64,000 bases of DNA from contig OZ004584.1 in NCBI GenBank assembly GCA_963924555.1, positions 496,001-560,000 on the forward strand, given 5' to 3'. Under the pieces are notes generated by a model. That model saw only the letters and a list, made by a program, of their open reading frames with translations, did no database searches and was not told the DNA's origin. The stretch's first letter is position 1, and every line of letters starts with the position of its first letter. Below, piece after piece: positions 54,565 to 64,000 of the stretch. Both the position numbers and the translations under genes were made by a program. The stretch is from Crambe crambe. Lineage: Eukaryota > Porifera > Demospongiae > Poecilosclerida > Crambeidae.

Positions 54565-55013
54565 GGCCAGTGTTAATGATATTCATGTTTCTGGTCAACC
54601 GCCCGCATTGGAAAATTGGCACCGCTCCAGAAGCCATTATTGTATTATTTATACAGCTACTCTGCTGAGTGGCTGCAGCTTGTACTTGTGATGATTTTGT
54701 GGCTAGAAAATGACATTGATAATAATGGTATAATGGATAATAACTACCGCCCGCCCGCATGATTGTGACCAATGAATGTCATTAACAATCAATCAATCAA
54801 GCAATGTAAAGCCCAAAGGGCATAAGCTTATGCAAAATAAACGGGGAAAAAAGAATGTCAAGTGACTGAGGGAGGCTACTCAGGTGTAACATAAAAATGA
54901 TTTATAACAAGTGATAAGTCAGGTTCTGATGATGACAGAGCAGAGAGGATCCTGTCCACATTCATGAGGGAGGAGTGAGTTGTGATATAGTGTTACTGGC
55001 CTTATGCGCATGC
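54565..55013. mobile_element. Harbinger-like MITE with a nested repeat
   Basis: Begins TTA-ggccagtgttaatgatattcatg and ends ttactggcc-TTA. The middle (about 54785-54990) is an inserted copy of the repeat also found at 21690-21905. The 54753-55013 part is then tandemly repeated at 55017-55270. Confidence 0.65.
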
Positions 55014-55016
55014 GCG

Positions 55017-55298
55017 CCCGCATGATTGTGACCAATGAATGTCATTAACAATCAATCAATCAAGCAATGTAAAGCCCAAAGGGCATATGCAAAATAAACG
55101 GGGAAAAAAGAATGTCAAGTGACTGAGGGAGGCTACTCAGGTGTAACATAAAAATGATTTATAACAAGTGATAAGTCAGGTTCTGATGATGACAGAGCAG
55201 AGAGGATCCTGTCCACATTCATGAGGGAGGAGTGAGTTGTGATATAGTGTTACTGGCCTTATGCGCATGCGCAGTTGTTTACGTTTTCAGTAACGAAC
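55017..55298 (+). promoter_or_regulatory. Transposon-derived tandem copy acting as RTK-6 upstream region
   Basis: Second tandem copy of the preceding 260 bases, ending in tgcgcatgcgca (55262-55273), 25 bases before the RTK-6 ATG. That palindrome matches the NRF1 (alpha-PAL) binding motif; copy 1 keeps tgcgcatgcgc. The start codon is so close that the promoter must lie in or upstream of this repeat. No TATA box is seen. Confidence 0.5.
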
Positions 55299-56722
55299 AT
55301 GAATGTCTTCGGTGCAACGGGATTCTCCTTACTATTAACTTTCTTGCAGTTATTCTCCGTGGGTGTCTTCGGCCAGCCAACTTTGGGTCCTCGGCCACAA
55401 TGTACTTTGCCTCCATACTCACGACCTCTCCACGAAGTAAGCTTTACAGCAGAAAATAAAACTCTCTTGCTGACTGAGGGAAGGTGTTACTTGACTTGTC
55501 TCAGAGATGTCAGAGATGGTGGATCAAGTACTAATGTCGTAAGCATTAATCAAGCATATAGCATATCTCTACCACACAGCTCGTCTCATGTGCCAAGCAC
55601 ATAATTGGGTGCCAATGCCTGGAATGCTCTATGCAAATGCACTAGCTATAGGTAATGACAGAGGCACACAAACTACCCAACTAGCTATTAGGCCAGTGTT
55701 AATGACATTCATGTTTCTGGTCAGGATTTTTCCTCACAACCATGCGGGCGGGCGGTAGTTATTATCCATTATACCATTATTATCAATGTCAAAAATGTCC
55801 ATTTTCTAGCCACAAAATCATCACAAGTACAAGCTGCAGCTACTCAGCAGAGTAGCTGTATAAATAATACAATAATGGCTTCTGGAGTGGTGCCAGTTTT
55901 CCAATGCGGGCAGTTGACCAGAAACATGAATATCATTAATACTGGCCTTATGTATACAAAAAGATACTTTTATAGTCTACAAGGAAAATAAAACTCAACT
56001 TGCTTCAGTGACGATGAATCAACGAACCTATCTGCATGTGGGTAAAAGCTAACTAGCTAGAGCTTGTTAACAGTTCCCACATATGGGTGTGGCTACACAA
56101 AAGTGTGCACAGTCAGCAATTTCACGCAACGTGAAGTTTTCTAGTCGCTAAATTAGTGGATACATAATTATTTGAACTGTGATGGCCATGATATTTAACA
56201 TATATGGTCTCTTTAACTCAGGGAATAAGGACAATACAGCACACATTGTATGAGGCCTGGCCCTTTCCTATCGTGGATGATGACTCTACTTGCACGGCTC
56301 AGCAAAGTGTATGGCATTATACATGCAACTACACTATATCTCATAGCTAATGTTTCGTTTTGTTTGTTTGTTGTTCTTTTTGAAGGTTCATGAGTGTACT
56401 CGAGGCTGTAGAACATGGCTTATGAATGAAACAATCACTAACAACCTACCACGAACATGGATGGAAAGGTCATATGCAAAGTATTATTGCAATGAAGACT
56501 GTGTAAGTTAACTTGCATCTAAACTAGCTATAGTTATAGCTTGCAGCTGCTTAGCAGGCTATATAGCTAGTTACTGTAGCTAACTGAAGTCACATCTTTC
56601 CAGCGAGCAGATTGCAAAGCTGAGTGTAATGGTCAGACAAGATGCACAAATCTGGACAGCATTGATCGCTGGATAGCCAGAAGTGGCTGCACCGTCAACT
56701 GTTTAAGGGTGAGTGGATTTGG

Positions 56723-56759
<37 letters not shown>

Positions 56760-59700
56760 AGCTAGGTTCCTACATTCAATTATGTATAGTTGTGAATTGT
56801 TGTGTACAGGAATATCCTGCATTTGTAGCTATATTCTGGACAGTACGACCAGAATAGACCATAATATTGCCCACCCCTGTTGTTGTTGTTGCTATTGTTG
56901 TTGTTGTTTTTGTTTGCTTTGTTTTTGTTTTTTCTTTACTTTACCAGTAGTATATTATTGTTATAGCTTATAGAATGTGGAGATGGATGCTCAGCAGGTG
57001 ATTATATTAATAATGCCAGTATCCTTATTCCTCCAACTCGACCACCAACTCAACCTCTTGCTCCTCCAAGACTCACTCCACTGGACAAACGTCATCCGTC
57101 ATCTTTCAGAGCTGGTGCTTACTCCATCAATCTGACTGAAGCCATGCCACCCACAAGTAGAAGAACTAACCTTCCTCTTGTTGGGTTCCTCTTCAAGATT
57201 TACGACAACGCATCTGGTAATATCACCTTTATATGGCAGGTATAAAGAAATTTGTTAGTTAGTTTAAAATTGTTAATCATAGCACAATAATCGAGTCTGA
57301 TCATTTAGCACGATCCAAGGGAAAATTTAGATTTATCAAGTCATGCGTGTCGAAGTGTTGAAGTATCGTTTGCAGTGGTGAGCAGTGCAGGACCATCTCA
57401 TTTCTCTGATGTGGTGGCACTTGAAGTATATGGAGGTATGTATCTTAGTTGGAATGAAAAGGAAAAAAATCACAAGCTCTTTTTCATAACCTCAGACTGA
57501 GAATTATTAAATTATTGACCAAAGCAATAGCTTATAAATTACTTGATCTCGTGGTCGTACATGAGATACACTGCAAAAAATGTTCATTTTTTGACTGATT
57601 TTCATAACCTGCAGAGAGGTCTTATGTTCCTCTTCCACCAGAGAATGTGCAAGTTGTAGCAAGTACAGAAGATAGAAGAATTGGATTCTTTCAACATGTG
57701 GCAGTCAATATCACTTGGCAGAGACCACATAGTGAGTATCAGTAAGCTTCTTATTAATTATTTCTTCCTCAAAAAGCCCAGTGTGTGATTACAGCAAGCC
57801 TTGTTTTGTCTACCAATTCTTATGACACACTATACTGCATGAAAACACAAAGTAATCAGTACAGGCTATAATATTGAGTTCAGATACTATACTTATTATA
57901 TATTGTGGTTTCATTACTTTCATAGTGATTTTTAATCTATAGCAAATCATTATATTCTACGGGATTAAACATCACAGTGAAAGTGATGAGAACACAATTA
58001 TCATAACATTGAGATTATTTATTTATCTCAGTAACCAGTTATCCAAATATCCTCTTCCTCATAGATTCAACTTATCTAGTCAATTACACGGTCCTGATGG
58101 AGAGTTCAAATGACATAACGACATGTGGTACCAGTCCTCTGTCTGTCACACTTGATGATGTGAGTTTAGAATAACTTGTGGGTGTTGTTGTTGTTACGTC
58201 GTCATTATCATTGTTGTTGTTATCATTGTCATCATTGGTGTTGTTGTCATCGTCATCGTTATCATTGTTGTTGTTGTTGTTATTGTTGTTGTTCTTAACA
58301 TGCCTCTTCATGTAGGACCCTGAGAGTGAGCATTACTCTGTGATGTTGGCAGCTTCCACTCGTAGGCAACTCCCAGTGATGGGCTGCAGATATATGATAA
58401 CAGTAAGCCCTGGGGCCATTTTGACTGCAGCTCAGACAAGATATCCAATACTATAACACTACAACAGGGAAATTCTTTGTGCTTCTGAAAAATCACACAC
58501 AGGAATCTGCTCTCATGAAAATTTTTATCCTACGAAAAAAAGTGTCCACTATAACAGATAAGACTTATAATTATTACACAAGATATGGGAAGATATTTCA
58601 TAAGACAGAGGGAGGTGAGTGAAATATCTCACCACTGATGAGTGTAATGGGTGATTAAGTGATTATTTTTATACTAGACAAAGTGTAATAAGTGATGGAT
58701 ACATAGTCATTCCCTTTGCTAACATTATGACAAGTGTAACAAGTGATTTTAACACTTCACTAATGAAAATGCACACATTTTGAAATAAGTATGAAATATG
58801 GGGAGCTGGTTTGTCTGTGGGGAAAATGTATTAGTGGGCATGGCTCATGTGATACTTATTTATCCATTAGGAAGTTTAATTAGCTACAAACACAGACCTG
58901 TGGCGATGTTATGATATTGTTTTTCAGGTTGCAACAGTTGGCAATTATGGGAACTCTTCTCGTTCTCTAGAGTACACAGCCTTTGCACGCAAGTTTACTG
59001 ATTGCTCAATATCATTATAAATATTCATTCTTTATGTATAGAATCAGTGACTGATTATATCACTCTGTCATGTGAGAAGATGGGGAGAATCAGCATGCAT
59101 AGGAATATTTTCTATTTTGTGTTCAATCTGACATTGTCATTGGCTCCACATGTGGCATATGGTGACTACATCAAGAGCTTCAATGTCACCAGCAGAGTGA
59201 TTGAGAGGATACAGGACATAAGATCAGACCGAGAATCACCTGTCATTAATACAGAGAGAGAACTACCACCAATAATAGGAATTGTAAGTAAATAAATACT
59301 ATATACCTAATTATGTTCTATAATGGTTGCGAAGTAGACTATCTTCCACATCACCCTAAAGTTAGCATCTGATTTGTTGGACTTTCTTTCTCTCCACAAC
59401 AGACTAGACTCCTTTCACATTCAAAAATACATAACATACATTCTGCGTTAATACTGTCTTATGTTTGTAGGTGAACACTCCACAATACACTCGAATAGTT
59501 GATGATAATGACAGACCCTACAGGCCGCGGGTAAATGCAAGGGAATTCTTCAGATTTGAGGTACACACTGGTAGTAGTGGCTACTAGGAAAAGGTACCAT
59601 TAATTTTCTGGAAAAATGAATTCTTCAGAGTTGAGGCATAACTATCTGATTTTTCCAGAAAATGGTACCTTTTAAATAATTACGGTAGATGCCAATACCA

Positions 59701-62700
59701 GAGGAGGCGTGACAGTTTGTGGCTATAGTTCAAATATTGTTATTGTTAATTCAATCATAGTAGTATTATTGCACTTGCATTAAATGTTATCTATAATTAT
59801 GGTTCAATCTTGTATTACTGCACTTGCAGCTGGAGATTAATTGGAACACTAGAGCTCTTTTCTTCTCACCACCACGATATATATACAAATGTACACTTGA
59901 TGGCTTGTCACTTCGTCCTTCAGAAGTAGTGAACTTTACCCTGCTGTCCTATGAAGTCCAGTCCCGTGAGGTCAGGATTGTGGCCAGTTGGGAACCTCCT
60001 GCTGAAGTGAACGGGAATCTTCAAAACTACACCATGTGTGTCACACCCACTCCACTACAAGGTCATGAAGAAAGTCGCTCTAACTGCAAAGAAGGCGTTC
60101 AGGTGAATAAAAATAGGATGTAATTGTAGCTGTAATGTAGCTTGTCATATTTCATTCATGCACAGAGCAACTTAACAGCAATTGACACGAACTTTATCAT
60201 CAGCTCTTCCAATGACAACCAGTATATTTATCTTCAGGTGAGCAAAATATTCGGGGGGGGGGGGGCACAAAAATGTGACACTATTTTCAAGATCATATGA
60301 GATTGAATGACTTTAAAAGCTCCTTCTTCATACTATAGATGAGAGCTTATAATGAGTACATTGCAGGAAATTGGAGTGAGCCTGTGGAGATATCAATTAT
60401 ACCACCACCACCTACAAGTGAGTATCTTTTCTTAATACTGTAAATGAGCACTTTTAATGAGTACACTGCAGGTAATTGGACTGAACCTGTGGAGGTTTCA
60501 ATTAAACCTACTGCAAGTGAGTATGGTGTAGATATAGCTACAGCGAAACCTCCGATAAAGGACACTCTTGAAGAGAATCAACAAAGGACAATAATATTAT
60601 GTATTCTGTACAAAAGTATAATTAACCTCCAAAAGAGGACAACCTCTTTACGAAAGACAAAAGGATGTGTGCCCATTTTTCATACATGTAGCAATGTGGA
60701 AATACCTGTTAACTATGCTGCACTCACTGTGGAGACCTTGCTATCACTTCTCCATGATGACCAAAATCTATTAATGTTTGGTTGCAGGTGGTTTAGGGAT
60801 AGGTCCTATTTTGGGCATCACTTTTGGGGCAATCATTGCAGTGATTATTGCATTACTGTGTGTGGTGTGCACTTGCGTCTGTTTCAAAATGCTGAGAAGG
60901 AGGAAAAAGATGATGAGAATGAGTCAAGTGAGTTAAAGTAATGATTTAATAAGTATGACTTCACAGTGTGTCCTACATTCCTTCAGACTACAGCACACTA
61001 TGATCCAATGTTTAACACAGTTGGCTTTGGACCTAGGATGCCCACTCTGGTGAATCATAATGCTGATCAGTCACTTGTTTCCCAGGACGACTGGGAACTC
61101 TCTCCTTCTGATATTCTTGTGGATGACTCACTTGGGGAAGGAGCCTTTGGAGAAGTGTACAAAGGATTTCTAAAAGGACCCATCATATGCAGCAAAGTCA
61201 AGCCTGCATACAGAAAGGCAGTTCATGTCAACGTTGCTATAAAACTCCTCAAAGGTATTTTTTTTTCATAACTTGAATCCATGCTCATTTTAACATTAAG
61301 GTTTGAACTCTAGACAGTGCCAAGGGAAGTGAGAGAAAAGACTTTTTGTCAGAGATAGAGATGATGAAGAAGGTGTCTGAAGGTCACAGTCCACATGTGG
61401 TGGGAATGTTGGGATGTGTGACAGTCCAGGAACCACTGTGTCTGGTCATCGAGTTTGTCCAATACGGAGACCTTTTGTCTTACCTGCGAACCAATAGGAA
61501 AACGGTAATGATGCGTAAAAATGTGTAGCTAGTATGAATAAAACCTTTTGTTTCTTCAGTATGTATCTGGTACTGCCAGAGAAGAAGAAGACCCATACTT
61601 GCAGCTGGGACAGATCGCACCTATCGATCTCATCTCCTTTGCCTACCAAACAGCAGCAGGAATGGCGTATCTCTCCAGCATTGGTATTGTCCACCGAGAT
61701 CTCGCCTGCCGTAACATTCTTGTTGATGAAGGAAAGGTCTTAAAGATTACTGATTTTGGCATGTCACGTGAAACAGACGAGGTATACATCCAGAAAAGCA
61801 AAGGACGTGTTCCTTACAAATGGATGGCCATTGAGTCCATCATGGCACGAGAATTCACCTTAGCCTCTGATGTGTGGTCCTATGGAGTTGTCCTCTGGGA
61901 AATTGGAACTCTAGGTACACAAACCACTTAGCCCTCTCCCCACCCCCACTGATGTTGCTATCATTTTGATTACAGGGGGTGCCCCATATCCTGGAGTTGC
62001 TAATGAAGAACTCCTCCCTTTACTGAAGAGAGGACACAGGATGGAAAAACCTGACAACTGCTCATCAGAAATGTAAGACCAAATAACTTATATAGATCAG
62101 ACATTTCTTTTAGCTATCAGTTCTAGGCATCTTGCTATTAATAATAACGTAATACTTTTAGGTACGACATTATGCTCTCTTGCTGGCATGAAGAGGCAAC
62201 CAAGCGACCGTCTTTCTCTGAATTACAGGCCAAGTTTGACAGCATGCTGTCAACTCAAGGAAACAATCCTTACATCGACTTCTCCATCAATCCAGAGAAG
62301 TTATGCTACACTGTCGAAGGTGATGAGCCTGGAAATCATCCGAATGGCCTCCTTCATTTACCTGGCACAGCAAATCGAAGAAGTCAACTATCTAATGGTT
62401 TTGGCAGGCCTCTTTCTCTGTATATGAATCACTCCTCAACCAGAAATCTGGCCCAAGAAGGTGCAAATAATTCAACTCGAGACTTACGGAAGAGTTGCTC
62501 TCCTTCGGAAGAAAAACCTCATGCGTCTAATCCACTTAATCTTATGCTGGAAAAAGAAGATGGCAGAAGACCATCCAGCATGATGCTTCTTCGCAATCGA
62601 GACTCACGAAGCGGTAAAGAGGATGATGACAGATATGTAAAGGATCCTTCTGTGCTAGCCAATACAACCCTAGCCTTGCCTACTGAAGGACAAGTGATGT

Positions 62701-62861
62701 CTGGTCTTGAGAGAGGAGGCAGTGTTCGTGTGACAAGTGGAAATCATGAGACTAACAATGTTAGATGGATTCGAGGAAGCCACGAAGCATTGAATTTGAC
62801 ATCAGCAGCTCCCACTAATGTACCAATACCACCTCCAGAAATAGAAATCACTGAAAGCTGA
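55299..62861 (+). CDS. RTK-6: complete receptor tyrosine kinase (1271 aa)
   Basis: Same architecture as RTK-3. Exons: 55299-55538, 56222-56308, 56386-56502, 56604-56708, 56967-57239, 57309-57435, 57615-57731, 58065-58159, 58316-58402, 58928-58988, 59042-59283, 59471-59560, 59830-60102, 60166-60237, 60339-60417, 60788-60927, 60987-61254, 61314-61504, 61560-61914, 61976-62072, 62162-62861; total 3816 nt. Residues 1-25 are a signal peptide ([17 protein letters not shown]); Cys box to about 185; FN3-like units to about 688; helix near 695-718 with RRRKK; kinase about 775-1070 with [26 protein letters not shown] and [10 protein letters not shown]; tail with NNPYIDF and RRPSSMMLL, ending EITES. The intron after 58988 starts GC, not GT, and needs that reading to stay in frame. 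A duplicated exon 15 follows 60417. The first ATG of the frame was chosen; a signal peptide follows it directly. Confidence 0.92.
55691..55947. mobile_element. Harbinger-like MITE in RTK-6 intron 1
   Basis: A 33-base inverted terminal repeat (ggccagtgttaatgacattc at one end, its near-complement ending ggcc at 55947) is flanked by TTA on both sides (55688-55690, 55948-55950). The interior is the inverted counterpart of 54590-54770. A TTA/TWA duplication is characteristic of PIF/Harbinger elements. Confidence 0.85.
56722..56757. repeat. GA microsatellite in RTK-6 intron 4
   Basis: About 17 GA units start shortly after the 5' splice site at 56709. A GTT-rich tract follows at 56878-56935. Confidence 0.85.
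58180..58300. repeat. GTT/ATC trinucleotide tract in RTK-6 intron 8
   Basis: Mixed gttgtt, atcatt and gtcatc repeats lie just before exon 58316-58402. The Asn/Asp-rich minus-strand frame across it is an artefact. Confidence 0.85.
59588..59675. repeat. Small inverted repeat in RTK-6 intron 12
   Basis: aaaaggtaccattaattttctggaaaaat (59588 on) is matched by atttttccagaaaatggtacctttt (ending about 59674). No function inferred. Confidence 0.7.
60444..60516 (+). other. Duplicated exon 15 of RTK-6
   Basis: A near copy of exon 60339-60417 ([21 protein letters not shown]) with a good donor (gcaa/gtgagt). The original acceptor ag is mutated to aa (ctgtaaatg). An internal acceptor (actgcag) would give a 45-base exon at 60472-60516, phase 1 at both ends and free of stops. 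It may be an alternative cassette or a dead exon. Confidence 0.5.
60538..60670. mobile_element. cagtggaacct-family MITE fragment in RTK-6
   Basis: gaaacctccgataaaggacactc and acctccaaaagaggacaacctc match copies in RTK-1 and RTK-3. It lies between the duplicated exon 15 and the membrane exon at 60788. Confidence 0.6.
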
Positions 62862-63200
62862 GAACTGACAATACACAATTAGTCAAGTCACTCACTCACT
62901 CATTCATTTATTCATCAGGTTAAGAATATTCAGCTTAATTCAATTAGGTTTGCTTTAAAATCAGCTGCAGCATTAGAAATAATAATTATAGAGAACTGTG
63001 TGTTTAGCTATTTTCAATGATCATGATTGATTGCTTTTTGGAGTGCATATGATATGTAAATAATAGTTCATTCCAAATGAATGACTATCCAGTAGTATAC
63101 AGTAGTATACTGACTAGTATACAGTAGTATACGACTATGATTATTATTGTCTTTCTTAGTAGTGTTCAGTATTATGGCCAATAACAATTAAATATATTAT
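62862..63200. other. Convergent intergenic region between RTK-6 and RTK-7
   Basis: About 340 bases separate the two stop codons. It includes tandem agtagtatac words (63094-63132). No AATAAA was recognised in either direction. Both 3' ends must be processed here or overlap. Confidence 0.6.
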
Positions 63201-64000
63201 CTAAGTTTCAGTAATCTCAACATCTGGAGTCTTAGTGAGCAGGGAAGGATCCTTCACATATCTGTCTTCATCCTCCTTGCCACTATGATGTGAGTCGTGA
63301 TTTTGAAGTAGCATCATACTGGACGGTCGCTTCTTGCCATCCACCTCTGCTGTAACATCAAATGTTGGAGAACAGCTCTTTCGTAAGTCTTGAGAAGAAT
63401 TAGTTGCGCTCCCTTGAAGCAGCTTTCTCTGTGAGGAATGAATCATATTCACTGAGAGAGGTCTACCCAAACCACTAGGGGTTTTGCTTTTTTTCTTGAC
63501 TGAAGGTAAGCGTAGATTGCCATGTGCACTGGGAGAACTCTCAGGCTCATCTGCTTCAACAGTGTAGCATAACTTCTCTGGGTTGATGGAGAAGTCGATG
63601 TAAGGGTTGTTTCCTTGAGTTGACAGCATGTTGTCAAACTTGGCCTGCAATTCAGGGAAGGACGGTCGCTTGGTTGCCTCTTCATGCCAGCAAGAGAGCA
63701 TAATGTCATACCTAAAAAGTATTATGTTATTGTTAATAGCAAGACTGCAAGAGGCCTAGAACTGATAGCTACAAGAAATGTCTGATCTAAGTTATTTGGC
63801 TTACATTTCTGATGAGCAGTTGTCGGGTTTTTCCATCCTGTGCCCCCTCTTCAGTAAGGGGAGGAGTTCTTCATTAGCAACTCCAGGATATGGGGCACCC
63901 CCTGTAATCAAAATGATAGCAACATCAGTGGGGGTGGGGAGAGTGCTGAGTGGTTTGTGTACCTAGAGTTCCAATTTCCCAGAGGACAACTCCGTAGGAC
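63201..64000 (-). CDS. RTK-7: C-terminal exons of a convergent receptor tyrosine kinase (partial)
   Basis: Minus-strand exons: part of the catalytic exon at 63963-64000 (continues out of the window), 63805-63901 ([28 protein letters not shown]) and 63201-63711 ([43 protein letters not shown], ending VEITET and a stop). Boundaries and phases equal RTK-6 exons 19-21, and the intron sequence next to 63901 is nearly identical to that at 61915-61975, so it is a close inverted duplicate. Its tail is about 60 residues shorter than that of RTK-6. The promoter and ectodomain lie outside the window. Confidence 0.9.

Noticed and set aside
55275..55298. An upstream non-ATG extension of the RTK-6 frame
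   Set aside because: It begins at TTG and lies in repeat-derived DNA; the ATG at 55299 is followed by a signal peptide.
58084..58311. Asn/Asp-rich minus-strand frame
   Set aside because: Product of the GTT/ATC repeat opposite RTK-6 exon 8.

Overview
The window is eukaryotic genomic DNA made of many short, intact exons bounded by GT/AG sites and separated by AT-rich introns full of microsatellites, minisatellites, fold-back elements and short DNA transposons. The coding content is a cluster of receptor tyrosine kinases (RTKs). Each has a signal peptide (where the 5' end is visible), a cysteine-rich N-terminal box, several fibronectin type III (FN3)-like units, one transmembrane segment and a tyrosine kinase. 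The expanded tandem RTK array, the compact exons and the frequent gctagcta and tacggccatggccgtac motifs suggest a demosponge such as Amphimedon queenslandica. That assignment is inference; no species marker is present.
Layout. 2191-21519 (+): RTK-1, 26 exons visible, about 1595 codons, signal peptide exon not found; it has a very long kinase insert. 21520-22839: 3' flank plus copy 1 of a shared promoter-like module. 22829-28070: RTK-2, a broken mosaic of RTK-1 exons with an inverted transmembrane exon, a frameshift and missing kinase exons, interrupted by a LINE fragment. 28075-28438: module copy 2. 28439-36506 (+): RTK-3, complete, 21 exons, 1227 aa. 36880-38045: relic of RTK-3-type exons. 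38270-38880: module copy 3. 39227-44444 (+): RTK-4, 16 exons, 674 aa, ending inside or just after the membrane helix and so lacking a kinase. 47455-49788 (+): RTK-5, exons 8-16 only, with the same kinase-less end. 44445-55298 otherwise: three related non-coding blocks and several DNA transposons. 55299-62861 (+): RTK-6, complete, 21 exons, 1271 aa. 63201-64000 (-): RTK-7, the last three exons of a convergent paralogue that runs out of the window.
The exon models were checked by reading phase. RTK-3, -4 and -6 sum to whole codon numbers (3684, 2025 and 3816 nt) with the same ordered exon phases, which is strong internal support. All complete kinases keep the glycine loop, VAIK/IAIK lysine, HRDLACRN and DFG. 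The cluster looks like a birth-and-death family. Full receptors sit beside kinase-less membrane forms (possible decoys), a chimaeric pseudogene and relics, and transposons are inserted differently in each paralogue. The paralogues supply empty sites that prove several of those insertions. Ligands and functions cannot be read from the sequence.
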